Shown: in pieces, positions 1-10,559 of the stretch | Layout: every line of letters starts with the position of its first letter | Numbering within the stretch: position 1 is the stretch's first letter | Assembly: GCA_022496185.1 (NCBI GenBank) | Contig: WTXG01000024.1 | Coordinates: forward strand, 1 to 64,000 | Source: Multifurca ochricompacta | Taxonomy: Eukaryota > Basidiomycota > Agaricomycetes > Russulales > Russulaceae | Length of the DNA stretch: 64,000 nt | Direction: 5' to 3' | The notes under the pieces: generated by a model | Databases searched by the model: none | Told to the model about the DNA's origin: nothing | The model's input: only the letters and a program-made list of their open reading frames with translations | Translations under genes and position numbers: made by a program

Positions 1-734
1 TTGTTGGTCAGAAAGATGTGAGCAGTAGCCAAGTCTTCAATTCTTTGATGAAGAACTCAATCAGGTCGCCTGTTTGATCAGAGAAGAATGGGGCTTGCCG
101 AGAGCGAGGAGGGGGCATTGCAGCAGGACCAGAAATGTAGTTGTTTGATGTCATGACTGGCGCAGGAGAGGTGCTGTAGCTGACTGATTATAAGTGGGTA
201 GGGGCCGAACTGGAAGCAAAGATTGATGTTGGAGCAAGGGTGAGGAGGCGAGACTGTATTGAAACTAGATGGAGTGGGAAGGAGGCTGGTCTTAGTTGGA
301 ATGCTGTAGTGTCAGATGGAAGGGGAACGAGGAAGTAACAGGAAGTGATTCTGGAAGTGATGGACTCGGGATTCTAGATACAAGAGCTGAGGTGATTGCT
401 GAAGATGGGATGGAAGATGAAGTGGCGCTTGAGACAGGGATGAAAGCCGATTAATGGAACTTGATACTAAGGCAGAGAAGGGGACAGAGATTTCCGGGTC
501 TAAGTAAGATTCAGAGGTAGCCTGAAGGATCAAGGGCGACGAAGCTAGATCAGGGCGTGCTGTGTGGTCAGAAGATGTTGATGCAGTAGGAGATGGGGGT
601 CTAGAGTTATCTGGAGAAGCTGCCAAGGTTCTAGATGAGGTTGAGGCCTTTCTGGTGTTTCTGGTTGGCAAGACTCTGGGTGGTATAGGGTTCTGGCGGG
701 GCATAGACAAGTCGTGGGTGCGACTTAACAACAA
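1..734 (-). pseudogene. Ty3/Gypsy-like gag N-terminal remnant, running off the left edge
   Basis: On the minus strand a Ser/Pro-rich reading frame starts near 699-734 (MPRQNPIPPRVLPTRNTR) and stops at 312. A second frame starting near 154 reads MPPPRSRQAPFFSDQTG and continues into IEFFIKELKTWLL before stopping near the left edge. A low-complexity basic/Ser-Pro N terminus followed by an APxF..G.L.EFF motif resembles the start of fungal Ty3-type Gag proteins. The two parts are in different frames, so the copy is decayed or needs sequence correction. No protease or reverse transcriptase is visible because the window ends here. The Gag reading is an inference from composition and one short motif; it could be another retroelement ORF1. 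Confidence 0.35.
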
Positions 735-779
735 AGAAGGGGGTTAGGTCAAGGAACTGATAACTTTGCCTCACTGGGG

Positions 780-1350
780 CAGCCAATTTGTGCGGAGCCT
801 ATCCGCGGTGAGTGCGAAGCAAAGCCTGTTCCCTGAAGAGTAAGGTGAGCAGTGAGTTGTGAGGAAGAGAGAGATGAGCCTGGCGATGCCAATGAAGTCG
901 ATGAGCGTTAGATCGTGCTGAATGTTACTGATGACAGTGCCGATGGTTCCGATTGACCTTGCGCCTTGTTCAATAACTGTTCTTTGCACACAAAGAGATA
1001 GAGAGAGAGAAGCTAGATTGTGGTTGCTGGCCCTACTACAAGCAGTATAGATACCTTTATATACTTCTTGAGAGTCCAGATTTGAAAAGAGCGGTATAGT
1101 AAGTAAAAGCCGAAGATGGCCATTTTGGTAAGAAGGAAAGAGACAAGCAAGGAAAAGACCAGGTCCTGAAGACGGTGAAGTGACGGTGAAGTGACGGTGA
1201 AGTTCAGGCGACGGTTAACATACGAAACATATAGTAGAAGTGGACGGAGAGGTGAAGAAATTGAAAAATTTGATGGACGGGCAGCCGGCCCAGAGTAAAG
1301 ACAGTATGAAGTAGCTGATAAGATCAAACTTGAAACTGGCACCATGCATT
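780..1350 (-). repeat. Probable LTR and leader of the left-edge retroelement, with a TATA box
   Basis: Upstream (minus strand) of the gag-like frame lies about 550 bp without a gene. It contains a minus-strand TATATAAAGG box at 1054-1063 followed by pyrimidine-rich transcribed-looking sequence, and a short tandem repeat of GTGACGGTGAA units near 1177-1210. The layout (TATA, leader, then gag) is that of an LTR plus 5' leader, but I could not find LTR ends or a second copy. Confidence 0.35.
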
Positions 1351-1511
1351 AAACGCTTTGAAGTATAGTAAAGAGTGTCTAAAAATTGAGACCTAATATC
1401 AGAAAATTTATAGTCCAGGGCTCGTACAGAGAGTTAGCCAAAAGTGGAGGAGGCCGAAGGTTTCATGCCCAACGCTCACACCTTCCTTACACTGGGTATC
1501 AAAACAAATAT

Positions 1512-1945
1512 CCAGGGGTTACCCCTGCCAATAACTATACATTTGTCAATTATTTTTGCATTCTATGCGGTTATCTGACAGGCTTTTCATCAATGTTCTA
1601 TAACATCAATCTAATCATCTTGTATATTGGGGTGGATTTTAGTTGCGCTTGTATAAAATTGAAACCAGAATAATAAAACAACAATAGAATAATGAATTAT
1701 CTTAATCTTATGAATATAAAACAGGAATCTTTGAAGGATCCTGAGTAGCCACAAATGAATGCATTGTGTATCTCCTTGACCGGGATGTCCCAGGCCGGTT
1801 ATCCGAAATGCACAATGCAAGCAAAGAACTTGCACGTGTTTACACACAGGTAACCCGCAGGTGACCCACAGGTTACCTGTACCTGTAGTGACAGGTATGG
1901 GTACGGGTACGGGTACCAATGAAGATACCCAGGGGTTACCCCTGC
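1512..1945. repeat. Unit bounded by a 17-bp near-palindrome, with internal GGTTACC/GGGTAC repeats
   Basis: The near-palindrome CCAGGGGTTACCCCTGC occurs at 1512-1528 and again at 1929-1945. Between them, the right part (about 1845-1920) is a dense run of degenerate GGTTACC, CCTGTACCTGTA and GGGTACGGGTACGGGTACC motifs. The right boundary abuts the first readable codons of the truncated Copia pol frame. This looks like a small non-autonomous element, or the edges of one, with subterminal repeats. No coding capacity is evident and no family is recognised. Confidence 0.4.
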
Positions 1946-3590
1946 TATTCACTACTTCTACAATGAGGATAATGCAGAGTTTGTGCAGGGTTCTTCCAGA
2001 CTTGGACAGATGGATCTACTCAATGCTGCAGGATTGCCTTACAGGGATCCTCTTACCTTTAAAGAAGCAATGGAGTCTGAAAATGCCAGTGATTGGCTTG
2101 AGGCATGTCAATATGAAATTGATGCCTTAGAAAAACTTAAAGTGTGGCACCTTGAAGACCTTCCAGAAGGTAGAAAGGCTGTAAAGTCCAAGTGGGTTTT
2201 TAAATTGAAAGCAGATGGACACTTTCATGCTAGGCTTGTAGCAAAAGGGTTCACCCAAATAGAGGGGGTGGACTTCGATGAAACTTTCTCCCCAGTCGCC
2301 AGATTTGAGTCTCTTAGACTATTATTAGCATTGGCCGCACTTGAGGATTGGGAAATCCACCAGATGGATGTCAAATTGGCATTCCTACATGGCGATCTGG
2401 ATGAGGAGATTTACATGGGGCAACCTGTTGGTTTCATCATTGCTGGACAAGAGTCCAAAGTTTGTAGGCTGCAGAAGGCTCTGTATGGCCTCAAACAAGC
2501 TTCCTGAGCATGGAACTTGCAATTCCATGCAGTTCTCAATGAACTGAGCTTCACTCGGACATACTCTGATGCAGGAGTATATGTGTATCATCACCAAGAG
2601 GGGGATGGTTCACTTTTCATCATTTTATATGTTGATGACATCACTATACTTGGGTCCTCCACTAAGAAGATTCAATGGCTGAAGGACTCTCTATCTAGCC
2701 GATATGAGATGACCAATCTTGGCAAAATCCAGTCCTACCTTGGAGTTAACATCACCAGGGATCACCCTAACAAGACACTGGATATCGACCAAACAGCCTA
2801 TGTATCCTCAATAGTTGAGAGGTTTGGAATGGGGGATTCCAACCCAGTATATACTCCTCTACCCTCTGGCATGGATGTTCATTTGGTCAAGTTTGAAGAC
2901 CAGGCATCTACCTCTGATATTAAGAAGTATCAGCAGTTAATGGGGTCTCTGCTTTGGGTGCAGATTGGAAGCAGACCTGACATTAGTTTTGCTGTTGCAC
3001 GCCTTAGCCAATTTGCTTCCAACCATTCCCAGCAGCACATGCGACTGGCAAAGTATGTCTTAGCTTACTTAAATGCTACAAAAGACTACAAGTTGTGCTA
3101 TTCTGGAGGGAATGGTGAAGTTGGCCTTCATGGCTATGTGGACTCCTCATGGGGAGATCAAGAGGACCGCCACTCCACCTCTGGCTATGTCTTTTTCCTT
3201 GCCAATGGAGCCATTAGCTGGTGTTCCAGGAAGCAGAAGACAGTAGCACAGTCCACCACAGAAGCCAAGTATATGAGCCTTGCTGAGGCTTCAAATCAGG
3301 CAGTGTGGTATAGGACTTTTATGCAGGAACTGGGATATGAAGTAAATTCACCCATACAACTGCATTGTGACAATAAGGGTGCAGTAGATCTTGCATTAAA
3401 CCCTGTCACAGGAAGGCAATCAAAGCACATACCAATAAAGTACCATGCCATTAGGGAGTATGTAGAATCACACCAGATTGACTTGGTGCAAACTCCCACT
3501 GGAGAGATGCTGGCAGATGGCCTTACAAAGTCTCTGCCTAGATCATCTTTTGATCTCATGGTAACTGGATTTGGACTAGTGCTGGAATGA
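1941..3590 (+). pseudogene. 5'-truncated Copia pol (reverse transcriptase + RNase H) with one TGA
   Basis: The frame is continuous from about 1941 to the stop at 3588-3590 except for one in-frame TGA at 2505-2507. It encodes the C-terminal half of a Ty1/Copia polyprotein. The reverse transcriptase part shows KSKWVFKLKADG, RLVAKGFTQ, DVKLAFLHGDLDEEIYM and ALYGLKQAS. The catalytic YVDD motif (LYVDDITILGS) lies near 2627-2660, and RNase H motifs (VDSSWGDQ, STTEAKYMSLAEA, HCDNKGAV) lie in 3130-3390. Gag, protease and integrase are absent; the frame begins next to the repeat ending at 1945. The TGA sits where the family normally has Arg (KQAS-x-AW), so a CGA to TGA transition is the simplest explanation. 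The element is dead as it stands. Confidence 0.9.
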
Positions 3591-3608
3591 TAGAGCTGGA
3601 ATCTGGAG

Positions 3609-3964
3609 ATGTTGAATACCATTTTCACTCTCCCACCATGCAACATGAGCACATTCTTGACCTCGAGAGTGACACAAGAGGTGTGAGCATTGTAGCGAGC
3701 TATAAATGCGTAGCTCAGTCTTTGGGATAGAAAGACTATGTAATTTGTTAATACCTATAAATGTGTAGCTACACAAATGAATCAGTGAATGGGTAATGTA
3801 GCTGTAACACAGAAAGTACTGACCTCAGTCTTTGGGATAGAAAGACTGAGGTTTCTAACTACGCTACTGAGTCTTTATGATAAAGAAAATTTGCACAACC
3901 CATGTGCTCTGAATATTGCGTTGATATGGTGATGATCGGATCTGGGCCATCATCTCTGGTATCA
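3609..3964 (+). repeat. Possible 3' LTR of the truncated Copia element
   Basis: A purine-rich stretch after the pol stop is followed at 3609 by TGTTGAATACC, the kind of start expected for a Copia LTR. The next 350 bp contain two TATAAAT boxes (about 3702 and 3757) and a 24-bp sequence, CTCAGTCTTTGGGATAGAAAG and following bases, repeated at 3713 and 3828. The 3' end is unproven because no second LTR is present for comparison. Confidence 0.4.
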
Positions 3965-4531
3965 ATTGGTTGCGTGCTATGGCTACACTTCCAACAAGCA
4001 TGCCAGAAGTAGGCATTCAAATATGTTAGGCATTTCAGCCTGCATAAGCGAATCTACAACTCGCACGCAAAGCTCACAAACTGTGCTTGAGAGTTAGAGA
4101 AGTTGGATCTCTGGCTGGTGATATGTTCATTCAATTATGAACAGCAGTGTGCTCATTTAACTCATTTCCAACTTATAATTGATGCCTTCACCATGGAGGG
4201 ATGTTGACATGGGATGTGTCTGGAGATGCTTCAGGCATCTAAGGATTGCTTTAGCTGTAGATAAGATTAGATTAGGTTCCGGAGTTTCAGACTTTTTATG
4301 ATATCTTTATTACATTTCTTTCTCACCTTACTCAGCTGATTAGTGATGTCCTTAGTAATGCACAGTAAGCACATGATATCTCTTTGGCCAATGGCCTTTA
4401 TCCCTCTTTGTTTTTTGTCCGGCACTTGTGGACTTATTCCCAGTGCACACAGACCATTTCCCCTGGGCCCTATGGGTATATAAGGGTGTCTGTTTTGTCT
4501 CTTACACTTCAGAGTTCTTCTAACATCTGAA
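3965..4531. other. Non-coding stretch with a second, interrupted LTR-like sequence
   Basis: No convincing gene. Near 4467-4480 there is a plus-strand TATATAAGGG box. It is followed by a self-complementary CTTCAGA...TCTGAAG stem at about 4507-4532, directly at the insertion point of the complete Copia element. The same AGAGTTCTTCTAACATCTGA string recurs at about 10650. The complete Copia therefore appears to have landed in an older LTR. Confidence 0.4.
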
Positions 4532-4536
4532 GTGTA
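4532..4536. repeat. Left target-site duplication (GTGTA) of the complete Copia element
   Basis: GTGTA directly precedes the left LTR at 4532-4536, and the same five bases directly follow the right LTR at 10560-10564. Five base pairs is the normal duplication size for Copia integrases. Confidence 0.85.
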
Positions 4537-4884
4537 TGAAGAATCAGGCATGGCGCAGACTGTACTTTAGATGCTACTTTACTACTCTATCTCACCTTGT
4601 TTGTGTAGAGGCTTAGATGCTTTCAATAATGCGATAGCAACTTTATTTCTGTAGCATATTTACATAGGCTTTTATATACATCTGCATGTACTAATCGGCT
4701 ATTAATCTAATCGTAAGTACAACGCGTTTATAATGTGATTATAGTCACATGACCGCTTTCGGATGTATTAGGATCATTAAGTATCTAAGTGATTGTGATC
4801 GGCTGCGTTATCTCTGAAACGCATGATCACAATCTTATGTCAGACCGATCTCCGGTAGCTCTGTACCAGTACTCTGGTTCAACA
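4537..4884 (-). repeat. Copia 3' LTR (left copy)
   Basis: This copy is near-identical to 10225-10559 but carries 13 extra bases near its left end (around 4544-4557). On the minus strand it begins TGTTGAACC and ends TTCTTCA. It is preceded on that strand by the polypurine tract at 4885-4893. Confidence 0.9.
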
Positions 4885-4893
4885 CTCCCCCTT
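4885..4893 (-). other. Polypurine tract of the complete Copia element
   Basis: The minus strand reads AAGGGGGAG immediately before the 3' LTR start TGTTGAACC. This is the expected position for the plus-strand DNA primer. Confidence 0.75.
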
Positions 4894-4930
4894 GCTAAGT
4901 GCCGCTGCTAAGCGTGCTAAGCAATTATCC

Positions 4931-7900
4931 TTACTTAGGCGAGTTAATCTCTAGCCCAAGTTGACTCCTGAATTTCAGGAATTTGACGCATCCCAAATTC
5001 TTGGTGAACATGTCTGCGGGATTCTCAGAGCCTTCAATAAAGAATAGCTCAATTTTCTTCTCCTGTATAATTTGTCTGATGTAATGGAAGCAGATATCAA
5101 TATGTTTTATCTGTCGCTCTTGTACAGGATTAGAGGCCATAAAGATGGACCCCTGGTTATCACCGCAGAGAGGAATGGGTCCTAGATCAATACCAATTTC
5201 ACTTAGAAGCGATTTGATCCATACAATCTGTCGCATTGTGTCAGAAAGCGACATGTATTCTGCTTCAGTGGATGAGAGCGCTGTGGTCTTTTGCGCTCTA
5301 GAATTCCAGCTGAATATCCCATTCGCTATTTTCACCATGTATCCAGTAGTGGATCGGTGATCTATTGGGTTTGACACCCAATCGGAATCAGCGCACATGA
5401 TCAATCTGCCATTTGATCTGCCATCGTAGATAAGCATGTAATCGGATGTGCCAGCTAAATATCGGCAGATATACAGTGCTCGATCAAGATGATCTTGAGA
5501 TGGATTAGCGGCAAATTGAGATAGCCTTGTAACTGCAAAGGCAATATCTGGTCGCGTGCCCAACATAATGTAAAGTAATGAGCCGATTACTTGTTGGAAC
5601 TTTGAACGAGTGGAAGGATCTGCAGGTTCAGTGTTAGGCTCTGGATGATAGCCTTCTGGGAGAGGAGTGGGCGCAAATTTCACATTAAGCATCCCAAAGC
5701 GTTGCAGCACTTTAGTTAGGTATGGCTGTTGATCAAGTAGAATTTTGCCATCCTTCCTAGTTATGCGCATTCGCAAGAACTCCTTTGTGTCTCCTAGATC
5801 CCTGCACTCCCATTTGTTCATGAAATCAGTCTTTAGTTTACTGACTAGGACTTTGTCATTTCCCATAAATAAAGCATCATCGACATATACAATGATGATG
5901 ATGATTGACCCATTATTAGCCTTATATAGAAATAGGCCTGAGTCTGAGAGTAGGCGTTTACAGCCCATCGCAGCCATGGACTTATCTAGCGCCTTCCACC
6001 ATGCTAAGGCAGCTTGTTTAAGACCATAAATGGCGCGTTGTAGTCGTAGTACTTTGGTTTCTTGTCCTTTAATTTTGAAACCTTCAGGTTGTTCCATGTA
6101 TAGCTCTTCATCTAGTTCACCATACAGGAAAGCGCTTTTGACATCTAGTCCAGTGATGTGCCAATCCTCAAGCGCGGCAAGCGCGATCATCAATCGGACA
6201 GTCTCAAACCTTACAACAGGCGAGAATATTTCATTGAAGTCAACGCCTTCAACCTGAGAAAAGCCTTTGGCTACGAGCCTGGCTTTCTTACGACCATCAG
6301 ATTTTTGGTCAAAGACCCATCTGTTTTTAATTGTCTTCCTCCCTTTGGGAGGGTCCACAAGCGTAAAGACTTTCCGTCTGCGAAGTGCCTCAAGTTCTTC
6401 GCGACATGCAGTCTTCCATTCCTTTTGTTGCACGTCAGGCATGCGCAAAATATCTTTATATGTCCACTCTCGTATATTGGACATGTCTAGTGGCTGTGAA
6501 TCATGTGGAACTGCTTTGGCGAGCAGATAATTCACAAATTCTCCTCCCCCTTCCTGGGCTAGTTGAGATACGAGATCTACTAGATCCTCAACTTCATCAT
6601 CACTCCCCCTTATGGGTGTAAGCGGATCGTCGCTAGTGCGGGCCGGAGTGTTGAGACTAGGACCAGGAACCTGTCTCAAACGCGCGGATGGAATCGGGGA
6701 GCTACCCTGGGGTTCCACTGCTCGTCTCCATTGCTGCATCTGCTGAATGTCTGTAATCTGATCGACGGGGTGCCTGTTATCCCCATAGACATTCCCAGGG
6801 CGAAGTGCAACTTTCCTTTCCCGTGTAGAGCGCCGCAAAGGCACTGGTTGTTGTTCTGGCACAGGAGAAGGCAAGGGTACCTCTGGCTGTGAAGCGCTAG
6901 GTTCTTTGTCAAGAACCTGAGGCCCTTCTATTTGTGTGGAAGGTGGAAGGTGAGATGGTAGGAAATCATCATCATCCACTAAAGGAATGGGCTGTGTTTC
7001 TGGCCCTTCATTAATTAGAGGCTCATTCAATTTAGTAACTCCACACCGTCTGTTGGAATCACACTTAGGGAAGAGATCCTCATCAAATAGGGCTGTGGCT
7101 TGCATGTACAATGTATTATTGCCAAGCCGCATGAACAGATGGCCTTTAATGCCATCTGCTTGCCCAATATACACCATAAGTTCTGACTTAGGTGATAGTT
7201 TATTGCCACGACATTCTTCCGGAATGTAGACATAAGCACCACATCCAAAGACGCGCAAATGAGAGATCTCTGGTGCTTCTCCATACAATATCTCATAAGG
7301 TGTCTGCCATTTCAGGCGACGTACAGGAGTCCTATTGTAGAGATGTACCGCATGTAGTACAGCAAATTCTCACCAAGAGTCTGGAAGACATGACTCAATG
7401 CGCATTGATTGCGCTTTATCCATACAAGTGCGCATGAAGCACTCTGCGCGGCCATTTTGTTGGGGAGTATAAGGTGCGCTCTGTAGAATTTTTATCCCTT
7501 CATCTTTCAATACATTCATAAATACATCAGATTTGTATTCTCCACCAGCATCAGACATCCACTCTTTAATGGTGGTGTTATGTTGATTTTTGATCATGGC
7601 AAGGAATTGTTGCAAAGTGTTTATTGCAGCAGACTTAGTGCGCAAACATACAATCCATGCAAATGACGTATAATCATCAATAAAGCTGATAAAGTATTTG
7701 TATTTGTGATAAGATTCTACCGGGAAAGTCTTAAGATCTGAATGAATGCGCTCAAATGGCTTTGAGGCACGTGTTTCAGATGGTAGATAAGATCGCGAAG
7801 GCATCTTGCCTTGCACGCATCCCGGGCATAGGGGAGCTGTCTTCGGATAAGATAGATCTAGGGGGAATCCCTTAGTGTGATCTTTGGCATGACGTAAGAC

Positions 7901-9841
7901 TTCCTTAGAAGGATGTCCTAAGCGCTTATGCATTAGATCGTAATCTACATTATAGATTGTGGAGTAAGATCGCGAATTAGTGATTTTAGAATGAAGCCAA
8001 TAGATAGTTTGGCCAGTAATTGCCAGATGGCATTGAATAATTGGGATTTTAGATCCCTTATTTCGCAAGGTTAATTCATGTTCATCCCCATAGATGTACA
8101 ATCCTTGCTTGAGAAACTCTCCGACGCTTAGAAGTCTTCCAGTTATATCAGGGATGTAATATACTGGATATAAATGCGTTGTACATGTTTTTGTGACTCC
8201 GTTGTGTGTGACATCATGTTCTAATAGAACAGTACCTTTCCCTTTAATATAAATAGGTTTAGAAGCCGTTTTGACGGGTTCTGGGGTACTAATGTCTTCA
8301 TATTCAATGAAATCATCAAGAGAAAATGTAAAGTGCGATGAAGCACCTGAATCTAAGAGCCAAGTTATATGGCCTTCATCCTTAGTCTTTCCTTTGCACT
8401 TAGCACACTGAACATGATGTGGAGAATGCAATATATTTGTACATAACCTAAAGTCATGTATAGTGCTAACTACGCCTGCATTTCTAATGCTCTTTGTAGG
8501 GGACTCCCTAGAAGCACGAACTAATGAAGCATAAATGCATCTGTTAGTTTTACAGGGTAGAAGGAAAGAGGGGACATACACATCCTGATCGTCGTCCTCA
8601 TCTAGGCCAGCCAGATCAGCCAGCTGATCATCAAGATGATTGGAGCCCCAATCAAGAGGATCATTGGGGTCCTCTTTGTCTTCTGTATCGACGGTGATAG
8701 GTGAGGGGGATCTAGATTTTTTGCGCAGTCACTCATCTCCATCCTCTTCAAGGTCCTCCAGCTTGGTCTTGCTGGACGACGCTCTTGAGAAGCTATCAGT
8801 TATGCGGGTCTCAAGGGGTTTTAAATTGTGAGTGGTCCCCGGCACACCTATGTCTTCGCACAGATCCATAGCTTGGTTAAAAGCATGATATCGGCCAGGG
8901 ATTTGCTCCTTAGGAGTGGTGCGCATAACGATACGAGGCCTTCCATTCCTATAGTGAGTTTTAAAGGAAGGAGGAGAGGGAACGGATGGCACGGTGGTGA
9001 ATCGAGGAGGGGGGAAGAACGCTTGATTAGCGATGTGTGAGTGCCCCTGTGCCTTAGATTGCTGATTATCTCGATTCTGCCTTCCGGCACGACGCCCGCG
9101 TTGGTACTTGTGATCTGCCTGTTTTTCCGCGTGCTCTGGCTGTTTGCCTCCAGATTGTTTCTGCTGGCTGAAGCGAGGATCACCTCGCTTCCGCTTGACT
9201 GCTGAGAGCTTATTAGCAGAATGGGGGTTTTTACCCCTGGAGCGGTCTTGCTCCCACTGAGCAAGGATGGCACTGCGGACTACTGGGAGGTTTATGTCAG
9301 AATGAGATCTTCCAACAAGGATGGTTGGGATGAGAGCCTCCCATCTAGGAGGAAGGGTGTGTAAGAGCAGCATTCCCTGCAGCATATCAGGGATGGTAAC
9401 GCTATTGGACTCAAGCCGCTCAAAAGCGACTTGGAGACGATTGATCTGAGGGGCAGGGTGCTTTGATGAGTCCAAGCGGAAGTTCAGGGCCTCCTTGAAG
9501 TCCCTGAAGATTGCAGATGGTCCCACAGCGCCGTACTTAGCTTTGAGGGCTACCCATAAAGCGTTAGCGGAGATCGTGGAGCGGTGTTCCTGCTGAATGG
9601 AAGCCGATAGGTGCAGGACAATGGTGCTGATGGCTTGATTGTCAGCGCGCTCCCATTCCTTCTGATCTCTGAGCTCATCTGCAGTGGGATGCTGCTCATC
9701 CTTGGCAGTAATTTTAAGATCAGTGCCATTGGTTATTTCCCAGAGTCCATTGGCCATGAGGTAGGCCTGCATGATTCCAACCCATTCGTGGTAGTTGGAT
9801 CCGTCACAGACGGGGACAATGGTAGTGAGTTGAGACGACAT
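4931..9841 (-). pseudogene. Copia gag-pol polyprotein, one frame interrupted by two TGA codons
   Basis: From ATG at 9841 to the stop at 4931 there is one reading frame of 1,636 codons, broken only by TGA at 8729-8731 and at 7370-7372. Gag (9841-8732) is a UBN2-type domain beginning MSSQLTTIVPVCDGSNYHEW. Protease carries DSGASSHF (about 8330). A GAG-pre-integrase segment (HKRLGHPS ... CPGCVQGKM) leads into an integrase core with D (IHSDLKTF), D (MSDAGGEY) and E (QQNGRAE). After a Pro-rich linker, reverse transcriptase has VYVDDALFMG and RNase H has CADSDWVS and STEAEYMSL. All catalytic residues are present. The first TGA separates Gag from Pol, so it could in principle act in Gag/Pol ratio control. 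The second interrupts integrase shortly after the catalytic Glu and is more simply a null mutation. Confidence 0.92.
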
Positions 9842-9969
9842 TGTTGGGATGTGATAAGGGTTTTGACAAAAGGGTTTGAGTAGTTGATTTCTGTAAAAGA
9901 AGTCATGGTCAGCATTGAATGCGACAACCGGTACCCAAAACACAAAGCAAAAACCCAGGCTCTTTAGAC

Positions 9970-10210
9970 TCCATTGATGCAGCCATAAAGGCGCAAATGG
10001 TGAGCTTTTTTAATAGCCTTATGCAGCCTTAAAGGCACATTTTGCAGTGCAGCCATAAAGGCGCATGAACGTTTCGTTCACTGGTAGCATCACTTTTGCA
10101 GCCGTATAGGCACAGGAACTTATTGCAGCCATTAAAGGCACAGATAATTTTGTTGCAGCCATTAAAGGCACAAAGTATGTATTGCAGCCATAGAGGCGCA
10201 AGATGCCCAC
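9970..10210 (-). repeat. Tandem GCAGCC-N-AAGGC repeats in the Copia 5' leader
   Basis: Seven degenerate copies of a unit like TGCAGCCATTAAAGGCACA occur at roughly 9974, 10022, 10047, 10097, 10123, 10154 and 10182, at 25-50 bp spacing. They lie between the primer-binding site and the gag start. Each unit pairs GCC with GGC around an A/T-rich loop, so the element RNA could form a row of tiny hairpins. Function unknown; packaging or translation control would be guesses. Confidence 0.7.
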
Positions 10211-10224
10211 CAGGGCCCATAACC
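10211..10224 (-). other. Copia primer-binding site, half-tRNA(iMet) type
   Basis: The minus strand reads GGTTATGGGCCCTG directly after the 5' LTR end (TTCTTCA). It is complementary to the anticodon arm of initiator methionine tRNA rather than to its 3' end, as known for Drosophila copia. Confidence 0.75.
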
Positions 10225-10559
10225 TGAAGAAAGACTGTACTTTAGATGCTACTTTACTACTCTATCTCACCTTGTTTGTGTAGAGGCTTAGATGCTTTCA
10301 ATAATGCGATAGCAACTTTATTTCTGTAGCATATTTACATAGGCTTTTATATACATCTGCATGTACTAATCGGCTATTAATCTAATTGTAAGTACAATGC
10401 GTTTATAATGTGATTATAGTCACATGACCGCTTTCGGATGTATTAGGATCATTAAGTATCTAAGTGATTGTGATTGGCTGCATTATCTCTGAAACGCATG
10501 ATCACAATCTTATGTTGGACCGATCTCCAGTAGCTCTGTACCGGTACTCTGGTTCAACA
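10225..10559 (-). repeat. Copia 5' LTR (right copy)
   Basis: Partner of 4537-4884 and the promoter-bearing copy for the minus-strand transcript. It starts TGTTGAACC at 10559 and ends TTCTTCA at 10225, followed by the primer-binding site. Confidence 0.9.

Larger units (their letters stand above)
4537..10559 (-). mobile_element. Complete Ty1/Copia LTR retrotransposon (6,023 bp)
   Basis: The element has two LTRs, 4537-4884 (348 bp) and 10225-10559 (335 bp), differing by one 13-bp indel and eight transitions. Ends are TG...CA, with a GTGTA duplication on both sides. On the coding (minus) strand the 5' LTR is followed immediately by GGTTATGGGCCCTG. This resembles the primer-binding site of Drosophila copia, which uses an internal fragment of initiator tRNA-Met. 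A purine tract AAGGGGGAG directly precedes the 3' LTR. Between them is one gag-PR-IN-RT-RH frame from 9841 to 4931. The order integrase before reverse transcriptase makes it Copia, not Ty3. Low LTR divergence indicates fairly recent insertion. Confidence 0.95.

Noticed and set aside
1177..1210. Short tandem repeat considered as a possible CRISPR-like or iteron array
   Set aside because: Only about three 11-bp units, in a eukaryotic LTR-like region; an ordinary short tandem repeat.
3957..3964. TGGTATCA, as in the common Copia primer-binding site
   Set aside because: It lies downstream of the 3' end of a truncated element, only 8 of the usual 12 bases match, and no gag follows. Probably chance.
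5145..7437. Many antisense open frames opposite the Copia pol
   Set aside because: They are shadows of the gag-pol frame on the other strand.
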